Source: Enterobacter chengduensis (GTDB lineage Bacteria > Pseudomonadota > Gammaproteobacteria > Enterobacterales > Enterobacteriaceae). Taken from it: 64,000 bases of DNA. The stretch is taken from positions 42,699 through 106,698 of the forward strand of contig NZ_CP043319.1 in the NCBI RefSeq assembly GCF_001984825.2, read 5' to 3'. A model generated the notes under the pieces. That model worked only from the letters and a program-made list of their open reading frames with translations. It did no database searches and had not been told where the DNA came from. The translations under genes and the position numbers were made by a program. This document shows, piece after piece, positions 1-8,086 of the stretch. How positions within the stretch are numbered: the first letter of the stretch is position 1; the number at the start of each line of letters is the position of its first letter.

Positions 1-51
1 CCCTGCCGGGCTGATGCCCGGCCTGTAACCACTTACGAAAGAGATAAAAAA

Positions 52-474
52 ATGTACGGAACCCGCAAAGAACTTTGTGTACAGCTTGAAACCATGTTCA
101 CGTCTGACGAACCCCTGGTCCTGCTGGTCTGGACGGAAGAGGGGATTAGCGTGGCCTGCCGTGAAACCCAGCCAGAACCGGACGAGGCTGAAATCCGGGC
201 GGTGATGAAGGCGCTTGGTGAAATGAAAATGACGCAATACCGCCAGGAGGGGGTAAATAATCTGACTGTCAGCGATCTCCTGACCCATCAGCGGGAAGCG
301 GCAAACCGTCAGGTGAGTGTACCCGCAGCTTTACTTGCACGCGTCCTGCGCGACTATGAGTGTGAGCTGGAGCATCGCGCCGGAATGGCCTGGGAGGCCG
401 GGCGGCCTGAACCCGATTCCGTAAAGGAAGCAAGGAATGACGTCTACGCACTGAAAGACGCGCTGGTAGCCTGA
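52..474 (+). CDS. DUF1380 family leading-region protein
   Basis: A 140-residue soluble protein starting MYGTRKELC. The start and general pattern (MYGT..LC..L, then a W..EE/EI stretch and a later RQV.VPA.LLA block) recall the DUF1380 proteins found in leading regions of F- and I-type plasmids. The molecular function of that family is not known to me. The start follows an AAAGAGA ribosome site. A hairpin (GCCGGGC/GCCCGGC, 5-22) lies just upstream and another (481-498) just downstream. No signal peptide, membrane segment or catalytic motif is visible. It is probably part of a plus-strand cluster that continues from outside the window. Confidence 0.7.
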   Translation: MYGTRKELCVQLETMFTSDEPLVLLVWTEEGISVACRETQPEPDEAEIRAVMKALGEMKMTQYRQEGVNNLTVSDLLTHQREAANRQVSVPAALLARVLRDYECELEHRAGMAWEAGRPEPDSVKEARNDVYALKDALVA

Positions 475-575
475 GAACGGCCGGGGGAGCGTCCCCGGCA
501 ACCGGTGACAATTCACAGCGAAAGAGGATGTCGTTAACTCCGCTTTTTATGCCGCGCTGGCGCGGCGGATGTGAG

Positions 576-803
576 CGCCGTGCCTTCACTTTAGCCCGAA
601 CGCTGCAAATGCAAGGGTTCGCTCCGCCGCCATCCTCGCCCGGTCGCAGTGATTTAATGCTTCATGCCGTTCTTCCCGTCGTTCTCCCGCTCAATATTCG
701 CGGGAGAACCGTCCAGACCGTCATCGCTGTTTATCTGCGCTGCGGCCTCCGGTGTCGCCCCTGCATTTTCCGCTCGATGTCGGGCTGTCGTGTCGGCACG
801 GCG
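576..803 (+). repeat. Leading-region direct repeat, copy A (candidate ssDNA promoter)
   Basis: About 228 bases that recur nearly unchanged at 1740-1966. The repeat includes the inverted repeat CGGGAGAA/TTCTCCCG-type segment around 690-710 and ends shortly before the start codon at 837. An open frame through it exists only because it is GC-rich. In ColIb-P9 and F, repeated non-coding blocks upstream of leading-region genes act as initiation sites or promoters on the entering single strand (ssi/Frpo). That role is inferred here from position, repetition and orientation. Confidence 0.75.
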
Positions 804-836
804 AAGACGTCGCCGCATTCAGAAGAGGAGAATATC

Positions 837-1616
837 ATGACCATTGCTTACCGCTTTATGCACCGTCATACCCGAAACACGCTCGTAGCCCGCGGCTGGC
901 CAGCCAACATGGATATCGATACAAGCCTGAATTACTCCAGAGGAGAAGGCGTTGCGTTCTATGGCCAGCTCGATGCTTTACAGTTGCAGCGTCTGTTACC
1001 TGAGATTGCACTGCGTGGTTTGATGTCCGATCAGGCAATGAAGGTGCTGCTGTCATTACTGGCAGGAAGTGAACTGATTGTCCGCCTTTATCGTAATTCG
1101 CTGGGGCATCGTAAGGCTCATGCCGGAACCATTTCGCTTGAATATGATAATTGCCCTGAGGCTATGTCCACGAAACATATCCTCTGTCTGCTGAAAGCCC
1201 TGCGTGACGAGATTAACCACGTCTGTAGCTGCGTGGCATCCGCCGGATACCGCCTGATGGAAGCCTTGCGCCCCGCCGCTGAACCGCTGGTATTTACCCG
1301 CCGAACCCGTAATTTCCTCCTGACAGTAACGGAAGTGGAGCAGGTGCAGGATGATGCGCAGTGGGATAATGAGACGCTCGACGCGCGTCTTAAAGCGGTA
1401 CTCGACGGGAAGGAAACCTTTCGCCGTCTGCAAATCCGTCTGGAATGCAATGGCCGTACAGTCGGGCAGACCCACGTGCCTTATGCCCTTCGTCACCCTG
1501 ACAGCCCATCCCGCGACTGGTTTGACAGACACTGGCTGCGGGATGTGGTCAGCAGCGCACGAACCGAGATTGACGCGATGATGAAATCCTTCTCCGGCAT
1601 CCGGATTGCCGCCTGA
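837..1616 (+). CDS. Unknown leading-region protein behind the duplicated promoter block
   Basis: A 259-residue soluble protein that I do not recognise. I chose the ATG at 837, behind AGAGGAG, rather than the longer open frame from 528, because the upstream part is the non-coding repeat shared with the ardA leader. The C-terminal half is rich in charged helices and ends in MMKSFSGIRIAA. There is no signal peptide or nucleotide-binding motif. It follows its own copy of the repeat that also precedes ardA, so it is probably expressed immediately on entry together with ardA. A role in overcoming recipient defences is plausible but is only inferred from this location. Confidence 0.75.
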   Translation: MTIAYRFMHRHTRNTLVARGWPANMDIDTSLNYSRGEGVAFYGQLDALQLQRLLPEIALRGLMSDQAMKVLLSLLAGSELIVRLYRNSLGHRKAHAGTISLEYDNCPEAMSTKHILCLLKALRDEINHVCSCVASAGYRLMEALRPAAEPLVFTRRTRNFLLTVTEVEQVQDDAQWDNETLDARLKAVLDGKETFRRLQIRLECNGRTVGQTHVPYALRHPDSPSRDWFDRHWLRDVVSSARTEIDAMMKSFSGIRIAA

Positions 1617-1739
1617 TTTTGGGCGGGGCAATGCGCCCCGCCTTATTGCGAAAAGGATGTCGCACGCTCCGCTTTACCGGCGCCCCCTCCACGATGTTAC
1701 GGGGACGCAGGTGAAAACGTCCGTGCGGTCTGCGGCTAA

Positions 1740-1966
1740 CGCCGTGCCTTCACTTTAGCCCGATCGCTTCAGATGCAAGGGTTCGCTCCGCCGCCATCCT
1801 CGCCCGGTCGCAGATTTTTACGCCTGATGCCGTTCTTCCCGTCGTTCTCCCGCTCAATATTCGCGGGAGAACCGTCCAGACCGTCATCGCTGTTTATCTG
1901 CGCTGCGGCCTCCGGTGTCGCCCCTGCATCTTCCGCTCGAAGTCGGGCTGTCGTGTCGGCACGGCG
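1740..1966 (+). repeat. Leading-region direct repeat, copy B (upstream of ardA)
   Basis: Second copy of the block at 576-803, with only scattered substitutions and a short divergent patch near 1816-1826. It ends 40 bases before the ardA start. The preceding stretch (about 1650-1739) is GC-rich, also non-coding, and shares the GGATGTCG...CTCCGCTTT opening with the region before copy A. Same inferred role: promoter or priming signal on the transferred strand. Confidence 0.75.
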
Positions 1967-2006
1967 TAAGCCGGAACTCAGACGACACAGACACTGGAGG
2001 AGTTTT

Positions 2007-2507
2007 ATGAACACTACCACCCCGGCGATTTATGTAGGTACATACCACAAATACAACTGCGGTAGCCTCTACGGTAAATGGTTTGACCTCACCGACTTTG
2101 ATGATAAAGCAGAGTTTCTGGAAGCCTGCAACGAGCTGCACGCCAATGAATCCGACCCGGAACTCATGTTCCAGGACTGGGAAGGGATCCCGTCAGCATT
2201 TGCATCCGAATCTTCCGTTGACTGGAATTTCATTGAAGCCTACAAGCGCGCAGTAGAAGACGGTATGGATGCTGCATTTATTGCCTGGGTGGAATACTCC
2301 GGAGAGTGTGATTATGACGCCTTCGAGGATGCTTATTGCGGAGAAGCTGAGAGCGAAGAGGACTACGCCTGGACTATGGCAGAAGAGTGCGGCCTTCTCA
2401 ATGACATTCCGGAATCGCTGCGTTGCTATTTCGATATGGGAGCCTGGGCGCGGGATTTGTTCCTGGATGGTCTGGTATTTCTGGATGGCTACGTGTTCAA
2501 CGGTTGA
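2007..2507 (+). CDS. ardA: Anti-restriction protein ArdA
   Basis: A 166-residue, strongly acidic protein, the usual ArdA length. Family hallmarks are visible: YVGTYHKYNCGS near the N-terminus, then KWFDL, the ELMFQDWEG segment, GEAESEEDY in the middle and FDMGAWARDLF near the end. ArdA is a dimeric DNA mimic that occupies the DNA-binding groove of type I restriction-modification enzymes, protecting incoming plasmid DNA. I placed the start at 2007 behind TGGAGGAG; the longer frame from 1773 runs through the repeated promoter block and is rejected. Position directly behind a repeat copy fits early expression in the recipient. Confidence 0.96.
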   Translation: MNTTTPAIYVGTYHKYNCGSLYGKWFDLTDFDDKAEFLEACNELHANESDPELMFQDWEGIPSAFASESSVDWNFIEAYKRAVEDGMDAAFIAWVEYSGECDYDAFEDAYCGEAESEEDYAWTMAEECGLLNDIPESLRCYFDMGAWARDLFLDGLVFLDGYVFNG

Positions 2508-2549
2508 TGTCAGAGGCGGGGCAGGGCCCCGCCACAAAGGAGAATAAAA

Positions 2550-2741
2550 ATGAAACTTGATCCACAGACCCGTGACATCCTGCGTCAGTACAAAAATATT
2601 ATTAACGCCCGTCGACGTGAAAATGGTCAACGGGAATTAAGAACGGAGCAGGTGATCGACGAAATATGCTATTACATGACCTGCCAGCGTGCGGTGTATA
2701 TCGGCGGTCATTTCATTTTGCAGGGTGGAAAAGGTAACTGA
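2550..2741 (+). CDS. Small unknown protein downstream of ardA
   Basis: A 63-residue basic protein with a good ribosome site (AAAGGAG) seven bases before the ATG. It is separated from ardA by a GC hairpin (2515-2522 with 2526-2533). The N-terminal half looks like a charged helix (RQYKNIINARRRENGQRE), followed by a possible second helix with two cysteines. I do not recognise it. Its tight placement after ardA suggests co-transcription. Confidence 0.6.
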   Translation: MKLDPQTRDILRQYKNIINARRRENGQRELRTEQVIDEICYYMTCQRAVYIGGHFILQGGKGN

Positions 2742-2903
2742 TAACCTGGCAGGCGGTATCATCCGCCTGTTAGCCCGCGCGAAAAACCCTGGCAGGCTTT
2801 GCCTGCCGGCGGTTGTTACCGCGCCTGCGGCGCAGTTACAAACCGCCCCGGCAGAAAAAGTCAGCAACGATCTCGTTGCAGGCGCGTGAAAGAGAGGAAA
2901 AAC

Positions 2904-3158
2904 ATGAGCGAATTTAATCTTTCGGTACGTTCAAAAGAGGATCAGGACAGGATCGCCGTAGACCTGGCCGCGTCAGGTGTGGCATTTAAAGAGCGGCTAA
3001 ATCAGCCAGTGGTGCCGGAAATTGTGGCACGAGAGGTGCCCGAAGAGCTTCGCGAATATTTTCTGGAAAGGTTGCGCCATTACCGCCAGCTTAGCCAGCA
3101 GTTGCCGAAAGCCAGCGATCCACAATATTCCGAAATGGCCGAGGCAAATAAAAAGTAA
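2904..3158 (+). CDS. DNA polymerase III theta-subunit homologue (HolE/Hot-like)
   Basis: An 84-residue protein whose centre matches the theta subunit closely: VDLAASGVAFKERLNQPVVPE and VPEELREYFLERL correspond to the VDLAAAGVAFKERYN and REQPEHLRSWFRERL segments of chromosomal HolE. Theta binds and stabilises the epsilon proofreading subunit; phage P1 carries the homologue Hot. I chose the ATG at 2904 behind AGAGAGGAAA rather than the longer frame from 2799. It sits just downstream of ardA and the small protein gene, so it would be made early and could support complementary-strand synthesis in the recipient. The family call comes from sequence; that role is inference. Confidence 0.85.
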   Translation: MSEFNLSVRSKEDQDRIAVDLAASGVAFKERLNQPVVPEIVAREVPEELREYFLERLRHYRQLSQQLPKASDPQYSEMAEANKK

Positions 3159-3159
3159 T

Positions 3160-3770
3160 TTTTTCAGTAAGATATGCTGTAAATCAAACTCATTGCCTTT
3201 GTTGCAGTGGGCGTCCGGGCGGGCTGTCATGCTTCGCACAGAGCCAGCAAAGCTGTCTCTGCCCGGCCCCTGCGGGGCAGCGGGTGTCCATCCCATGACG
3301 CAACCCCCATCGCTTGCAGCAGCCGTTCCGGCTGCGCCGCTCAGTCGCGCCGTTTCCTGCGCTCCCTGCATCACGCCGTAAATACCCCGTCGTGATGTAG
3401 GGGGCAATGTCGTTTCGCCGCGCGCGGCTTCCCGTCATTGCGGCGTGTCCCTGCCCATTCCATCCGGTCCTTTTACACCCCTTTGAGTCCCTCCTCCGGG
3501 TGCTGAGACCGCCACAGTCCTCGTGGCTGTCCAGGGTGAATGCTGACGCACGGCCACCAAAACTTTTTGCAGGCAAAAACTTTTTGCGTCCGCCCCGGAC
3601 ATCTGCCTCGGCCGGTGTCGTTTACGCACCTGCGGCGAAGGTTCTCAAACGGGTGATGTTTTATCCCCCGGGAAAGTTCAGCAGGTTCCCGCGAAACGTC
3701 AAAACCGCGGCTCCCGTAACTCAACGGGTGATGGGTTTTAAAACCAGCCACTTTTTTAAAGGAAGTATTC
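3160..3770 (+). promoter_or_regulatory. Non-coding block C, candidate single-strand promoter/priming site
   Basis: About 600 GC-rich bases without a convincing gene, between the theta homologue and the DUF905 gene. It contains a stem-loop GCAGCC-gttcc-GGCTGC (3319-3335) whose counterpart in block E carries a compensating base-pair change. It also contains an AAAACTTTTTGC...GCAAAAACTTTTT near-palindrome (about 3559-3590) that recurs in block D at about 8727-8757. Several overlapping open frames here, on both strands, look like by-products of GC richness. Promoter activity on single-stranded DNA is inferred by analogy with ssi/Frpo. Confidence 0.6.
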
Positions 3771-3771
3771 A

Positions 3772-4101
3772 GTGGGAAAAACATTACAGGAATTTCTGAA
3801 TCAGCCAGTGCTGCTGCGCGAACCCACCGCCGAAGAAAACGAACTGGCGGCTCTATTGAATGGCAGTACTGTCACTGCACCCGTGGTGCTGCCTCAGGGG
3901 CCGTTTACCCGTGAAGAGGCGACCGCTCTGGTGGCGCAGTACACCAACGTCAGTATTGAGAACGATCAGGGTACTTATTTTCAGCTTGTTGTGCGGGGTG
4001 AAGAAGGGTTTTTGACGAAGTGCGCGTGGAACTTTGAGAACGACGTGGGGGCATTGCTTAACCGCGCTCTTGCCAGTTACAGAGCCAGAAAACAGCAGTA
4101 A
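3772..4101 (+). CDS. DUF905 family protein
   Basis: A 109-residue protein with a GTG start behind AAAGGAAG. Residues about 42-105 (GPFTREEATALVAQYTNVSI, DDQGT-like ENDQGTYFQLVV, then CAWNFENDVGALLNR) match the DUF905 proteins found just upstream of the ParB-like gene in F-type leading regions. The first 40 residues are an extension relative to the short F version. The function of DUF905 is not known to me. A second, diverged protein of similar pattern is encoded at 8862-9134. Confidence 0.8.
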   Translation: MGKTLQEFLNQPVLLREPTAEENELAALLNGSTVTAPVVLPQGPFTREEATALVAQYTNVSIENDQGTYFQLVVRGEEGFLTKCAWNFENDVGALLNRALASYRARKQQ

Positions 4102-4169
4102 GAAGGGGCCCTGTCGGAGCTGTCACTCCGCAGGGCAAGACAATCATTAATACTGAGAGGTACTAAATC

Positions 4170-6155
4170 ATGACAGTTGCAGATGTTAAATCAAAAGCAC
4201 CAAAAAAAACCAGTAAGAATAAAACTGCCGGAAACGAGGCGCTGAAAACAGCCCTCGATGCGGCAGTCATTGAGTATGTTCCGCTGACCGATCTCATTAA
4301 ATCACCGCTGAACGTACGCACGATGCCCTACACCACCGAGAGCGTTAAGCGACTGGCTAACTCCATTGAAAGCCTCGGACTGCTTCACAATCTGGTTGTC
4401 CATGCCCTGCCCGAGGGAAAATACGGTGTGGCAGCAGGTGGTCGGCGTCTGACTGCGCTGACGCTCATGTCTGAAATGGGGCGTATCAAACCAGATTATC
4501 AGGTTCCGGTTAAACGTGTCAGCGACGAGCTTGCTGTTGAGGCTTCTTACGCCGAGAACAACGAGCTTGAAACCATGCACCCTGCCGAGCAGATCACAGC
4601 GTTTGGTACACTGGCGGCGCAGGGAAAAACTCCCGCGCAGATTGGTGAGGTGCTTGGGTACGGTTCCCGCCACGTCCAGCGCATGCTCAAACTTGCCAGT
4701 CTTGCCCCGTCACTGCTTGCACTTCTGGCAGAAGGTCAGCTTGATGTTGAACAGTGTCAGGTGTTGTGTCTTGAAAGCGATCCTGAGCGTCAGGTTGCTG
4801 TTTACGAAAGCGTAAAGGAGGAATGGGGACGCACTACCGTAAACGCACTTAAAAATCGTATTACGGAAAGTGAAATTTCTGTCTCGCATCCACGTTTCGC
4901 ATTTATCGGGCGGGAAGTTTATGAAGCCGCAGGCGGAATTGTCCGTGAAGATCTGTTCAGTGAGCAGGAAGGGGACGGAACAGTAGACAGTCTGCTTGTT
5001 GAACGTCTGGTACTGGAAAAACTTGAATTGATCGCTCAGGAAATCCATCAAAAAGAGGGCTGGATGTGGGGTACCGGACGTCTGGCTGCAATTAACCTTT
5101 ACGGACCTGACGGAAAGGACTACCGCATTCTACCGGAGCCAGATGCAATCTACAGCGAAGATGACAGCCGCCGTATCGATGAACTGTCCGACAAATTTAA
5201 CGCTCTGGATCCTGACAGTGATGAAGCCGAGGCCATTAGCAGCGAAATATCCCTCATTGAACATGCCGCTGAGCTTCGTGGGTGGACAGAAGATCTGAAA
5301 GCAAAATCAGGCGTGGTGGTGAGCTACATGCACGGTGCGCTTCGTATTCAGCGTGGTATATGCCGCATGTCTGATTTACCTGACCATGACAGTAACGGAG
5401 AGGATTCCGCGCAGTCTCCTGCCGTGACTCATATGCATCGACCTGATGCAGCAGAAGGGATCAGCATCCCGCTGCTCACCAAAATGTCATCCGAGCGCAC
5501 TCTGGCGGTACAGGCCGCGCTAATGCAGCAACCTGAAAAGGCTGTGGCGCTTATGGTCTGGCGTATGTGTACCTGCGTTTTTGCTGGATGTGTGACCACG
5601 CCGCATCCGTTCCGTATCAACCTGACCGTTTCTCACAGCAGCCTCACTGAGAACGCCCCATCCGGTAAAGAAGGCGCAGCGTTTGAAGCCCTGATGACCG
5701 AAAAAGAGCGCCTGAAAACCCTGCTGCCAGCAGGATGGGAGAAGGACTTCACGACCTTCTTCGCCCTGAACGGAGAGGTACTGATGTCATTGCTGGCCTT
5801 CTGTGCGGCTTGTTCCGTAGATGGTGTACAGACGCGTGATAATGGACACACATCACGTAGCCCTCTCGATACGGTTGAGGCCGCGATAGGTTTTCACCTT
5901 CGCGACTGGTGGCAGCCTACAAAAGAGAACTACTTCGGTAGCCTGAAACATTCACAGATAGTCACTTCACTTAAAGATGCAGGTCTGACTGGTGCCGCTG
6001 CTGACGCAGAAAAAATGAAGAAAGGCGACGCGGCAGTGCATGCGGAGTTCTTTATGAAGCAGAACCGTTGGGTTCCTGCATGGTTACAGTCACCGCAGCC
6101 TGATGCAAAAGACAGCACCGATACCGACACTGACAACGCGGCAATTGCCGCCTGA
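4170..6155 (+). CDS. ParB/Spo0J-like leading-region protein
   Basis: A 661-residue protein. Residues about 35-135 form a ParB N-terminal domain (LIKSPLNVR, NSIESLGLLHNLVVH, GGRRLTALTLM), followed by an HTH segment (TPAQIGEVLGYGSRHVQRMLKLA). The remaining 400 residues are a long C-terminal region typical of the orf653-like proteins of F and IncI leading regions. It is unlikely to be the plasmid's main partition protein, since no parA lies next to it. The start has a GAGAGG site. It lies between the DUF905 gene and psiB, the order seen in F. DNA binding is supported by the domains; the biological role is open. Confidence 0.85.
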   Translation: MTVADVKSKAPKKTSKNKTAGNEALKTALDAAVIEYVPLTDLIKSPLNVRTMPYTTESVKRLANSIESLGLLHNLVVHALPEGKYGVAAGGRRLTALTLMSEMGRIKPDYQVPVKRVSDELAVEASYAENNELETMHPAEQITAFGTLAAQGKTPAQIGEVLGYGSRHVQRMLKLASLAPSLLALLAEGQLDVEQCQVLCLESDPERQVAVYESVKEEWGRTTVNALKNRITESEISVSHPRFAFIGREVYEAAGGIVREDLFSEQEGDGTVDSLLVERLVLEKLELIAQEIHQKEGWMWGTGRLAAINLYGPDGKDYRILPEPDAIYSEDDSRRIDELSDKFNALDPDSDEAEAISSEISLIEHAAELRGWTEDLKAKSGVVVSYMHGALRIQRGICRMSDLPDHDSNGEDSAQSPAVTHMHRPDAAEGISIPLLTKMSSERTLAVQAALMQQPEKAVALMVWRMCTCVFAGCVTTPHPFRINLTVSHSSLTENAPSGKEGAAFEALMTEKERLKTLLPAGWEKDFTTFFALNGEVLMSLLAFCAACSVDGVQTRDNGHTSRSPLDTVEAAIGFHLRDWWQPTKENYFGSLKHSQIVTSLKDAGLTGAAADAEKMKKGDAAVHAEFFMKQNRWVPAWLQSPQPDAKDSTDTDTDNAAIAA

Positions 6156-6197
6156 TAAGGATAGCCGCCCTACGGGGCGGCAATAAGGAGATATCTG

Positions 6198-6620
6198 ATG
6201 AATATGCCAAACTTTAAGCTTTCCTCCATGATCGGTGAAGATTTCGAAACCTGCCGCGCCGCTGGTTACTCCTACCGCCGTGAGATGACACACGCTGTTA
6301 TGGGGGCACTGAGTGCGCCTGAAAACTGGGATGTTAACGGGGAGTATCGTAGCGAGTTCGGGGGCTTATTTCCCGTGCAGATCCGTTTTTCGCCCACTCA
6401 TGGCCGATTTGAAGTGGTTCTGTGTAGTCCTGGTGAGTTTAGTCAGGACTGGATCATGCTGTTGGTCTGGAGAAAAGGGCAGGAAGTATCCTGTATCCGC
6501 TCATGCCCACAATCTGACGCTGCTGTGATAAACCATGTGCTGAGCCTGACCAGCAGGCTGGACAGTGATGGATACTCAATATTCGATATTCTCTCAACGC
6601 TGCGCATGGAGGTGGCCTGA
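6198..6620 (+). CDS. psiB: SOS-inhibition protein PsiB
   Basis: A 140-residue protein with the PsiB pattern: EMTHAVMGAL, then NGEYRSEFGGLFPVQIRFSP and LCSPGEFSQDW. PsiB binds RecA and delays its loading on the entering single strand, preventing SOS induction during establishment. The start at 6198 follows AAGGAG and a GCCGCCC/GGGCGGC hairpin (6164-6181). Its stop overlaps the psiA start by one base (TGATG), indicating translational coupling. Confidence 0.93.
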   Translation: MNMPNFKLSSMIGEDFETCRAAGYSYRREMTHAVMGALSAPENWDVNGEYRSEFGGLFPVQIRFSPTHGRFEVVLCSPGEFSQDWIMLLVWRKGQEVSCIRSCPQSDAAVINHVLSLTSRLDSDGYSIFDILSTLRMEVA

Positions 6621-7351
6621 TGATCCCTCGTCACCTTTCTCTTGTCACGCAACTGCCGGAGCGTGAGGCAGCGTTACGAGCCATTATTGCCGTAGAAGAG
6701 GGGGGCGGGCGGTACGGAAGCCGACACCCGCAGCCGTATCCCTATTCCAGAGCATTTTTCCGGTTCCTGACTGGTAGCAGTAAAATTAGTGGAAAGGCGA
6801 TCAACCAGGTGCGCGGGGCGTACTGGCTGAAGGGCGATAAAATTTCTCTGGCCCGATATGAAGAGGCGTTTGACATACTGATCAGTAGCCGCGGTCGCCT
6901 GTGTTACCCTCCGCTCGGTACCAACATGGTGCAGAACCTGTTTCCGGAGCAGGCGTTCAGCATCAGAGAGCGCCACACGCAGCGGGAAGTGCGCGAGGAT
7001 AATCTTTATTCCCGTCAGGAATCACGGCGACACCGTGAAAAGGAAGAGAAGTACCAGAACCGCGTGGGGCAGGCTGAAATCGACCTGGCATTTCAGACAC
7101 CGGAGACACTGCGTGCATGGTATGAGTTCTGGTCCCAGCAGGATATACGGGACTATGACATCCAGCGAATGTTGTGGGCGTGGACGGAACGCAGCCCCTC
7201 GTTGTCTCATCTGGTGAAGGCTTACTACGACCGTGCGCAAGACATTGTTCTCGATGTACATGATGTGGCGGGATCCTCAACACCGGCGGAGAAAGAGCTG
7301 GAGCGCTGGATGGTACCGAACAAAATCACGCTGAGGTCTATATGGCCGTGA
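6620..7351 (+). CDS. psiA: PsiA leading-region protein
   Basis: A 243-residue protein that follows psiB with a one-base stop/start overlap. The YPYSRAFFRFLTGSSKIS segment near residue 40, the RERH...R..S/SRQESRRHREKEEK stretch and AEIDLAFQTPETLRAWYEFWS agree with PsiA. PsiA always accompanies PsiB, but its own activity is poorly known. The last ten bases overlap the start of the next gene. Confidence 0.9.
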   Translation: MIPRHLSLVTQLPEREAALRAIIAVEEGGGRYGSRHPQPYPYSRAFFRFLTGSSKISGKAINQVRGAYWLKGDKISLARYEEAFDILISSRGRLCYPPLGTNMVQNLFPEQAFSIRERHTQREVREDNLYSRQESRRHREKEEKYQNRVGQAEIDLAFQTPETLRAWYEFWSQQDIRDYDIQRMLWAWTERSPSLSHLVKAYYDRAQDIVLDVHDVAGSSTPAEKELERWMVPNKITLRSIWP

Positions 7352-7572
7352 GAAACAATCCGTGGAAAACGGAGCTGAAGGTTGCCCGCAGCCAGCGCAA
7401 TAAACTTCGGACTATGTCGGAAAAGCTGAAAGAGATGTGCTATGAGTGGGACGGATTAAGCGGCTGGCTGGAGACTGAAAGTGAGCGACTCGCAGAAAGC
7501 ATTGATCAGCATCTTGAAGCGCTCGACGAACAGATACATAACTGGTCCACAGGCAGAAGTGATCCTGAGTAA
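7342..7572 (+). CDS. Small unknown protein after psiA
   Basis: A 76-residue protein starting inside the end of psiA (ten-base overlap). It is mostly helical and acidic (SEKLKEMCYEWDGLSGWLETESERL...HLEALDEQIHNW) and could form a helical hairpin. Small genes are common between psiA and hok in F-like leading regions. No function can be assigned; the overlap argues for co-translation with psiA. Confidence 0.65.
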   Translation: MAVRNNPWKTELKVARSQRNKLRTMSEKLKEMCYEWDGLSGWLETESERLAESIDQHLEALDEQIHNWSTGRSDPE

Positions 7573-7711
7573 ATCAGGTAAAGGTCAGGATTTATCCAGT
7601 AATCAGACTGTTATTCCTGGGCAGAATCGGCTCGTCGGGATATAATGGCGATGGCGCTTGAGGCTTTTTGCCTCATGACGTGAAGGTGGTTTGTTGCCGT
7701 GTTGTGTGGCA

Positions 7712-7772
7712 GAAAGCAGAAAGCCCCGTAGTTAATTTTCATTAACCCACGAGGCCCCCTGTATGTCTGATC
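7712..7772 (-). ncRNA. sok: Sok-type antisense RNA
   Basis: On the minus strand a promoter with -35 TTGCAT (7807-7802) and -10 CATACT (7784-7779), spaced 17 bases, points into the mok ribosome-site region. The predicted RNA begins near 7772 and ends at the GGTTAAT-gaaa-ATTAAC hairpin followed by a T-rich stretch near 7712, giving about 60 bases, the size of Sok. Sok blocks mok translation and so hok; its decay in plasmid-free cells releases the toxin. The ends are estimates. Confidence 0.75.
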
Positions 7773-7978
7773 AACAACAGTATGGCCTCTTACCGTGCTT
7801 AATGCAAGGAGGAGTAAACCATGAAACTGCCGCGAAGTACCGTTATCTGGTGCGTACTCATAGTGTGTCTCACACTGCTGATATTCACTTACCTGACGCG
7901 AAAATCGCTTTGCGAAATTCGCCTGAGGGACGGACAACGGGAGGTCGCTGCAATTCTGGCTTACGAATCCAACGGTAA
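7763..7978 (+). CDS. mok: Mok, translational mediator overlapping hok (DUF5431-like)
   Basis: A 71-residue frame that starts upstream of hok and overlaps it in another phase, exactly as mok/flmC does in hok-type loci. Translation of mok is required for hok translation. The peptide itself has no known function. The TTAATTTTCATTAACCCACGAGGCC sequence typical of this family's leader lies just upstream, at about 7733-7757. Confidence 0.8.
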   Translation: MSDQQQYGLLPCLMQGGVNHETAAKYRYLVRTHSVSHTADIHLPDAKIALRNSPEGRTTGGRCNSGLRIQR

Positions 7979-7982
7979 GTAG
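7821..7982 (+). CDS. hok: Hok family membrane-killing toxin
   Basis: A 53-residue toxin: short N-terminus, one hydrophobic membrane segment (about residues 8-24, [18 protein letters not shown]) and a conserved C-terminal part with [21 protein letters not shown], the Hok/PndA/SrnB signature. The start follows AGGAGG. It depolarises the inner membrane when the antisense RNA is lost, stabilising the plasmid by killing plasmid-free daughters. The mok frame and the antisense promoter are both in place, so the locus looks intact. It is too short to be noticed by simple length cut-offs. Confidence 0.92.
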   Translation: MKLPRSTVIWCVLIVCLTLLIFTYLTRKSLCEIRLRDGQREVAAILAYESNGK

Positions 7983-7991
7983 CAACCTGGA

Positions 7992-8085
7992 GGCGGGGGA
8001 AACCCCGCCTTTTCAGGGCTGAGTTGGTTTGACATGCCTGAAGCGCCTTTATGAAGGGGTTGCCGGTTCGCCGGTAGCCCCTTTT
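7992..8085 (+). terminator. Tandem intrinsic terminators after hok
   Basis: Two hairpins in a row. The first is GGCGGGG-gaaa-CCCCGCC (7992-7998 with 8003-8009) followed by TTTTC. The second is GGGGttGCCGG-ttcg-CCGGtaGCCCC (8056-8066 with 8071-8081) followed by TTTTT. Together they close the ParB-psiB-psiA-hok transcription block. Confidence 0.8.
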
Positions 8086-8086
8086 T

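Noticed and set aside
528..836. N-terminal extension of the gene at 837
   Set aside because: It is open only because the repeated block is GC-rich; the same block precedes ardA in non-coding form, and the ATG at 837 has the ribosome site.
3407..3799. Plus-strand open frame within block C
   Set aside because: No ribosome site, low-complexity composition, runs into the start of the DUF905 gene; the block shows nucleic-acid level conservation instead.
4170..6155. ParB-like gene as part of an active partition system
   Set aside because: No parA or centromere-like repeats are next to it; its place and length match the leading-region ParB-like proteins of F and IncI plasmids.
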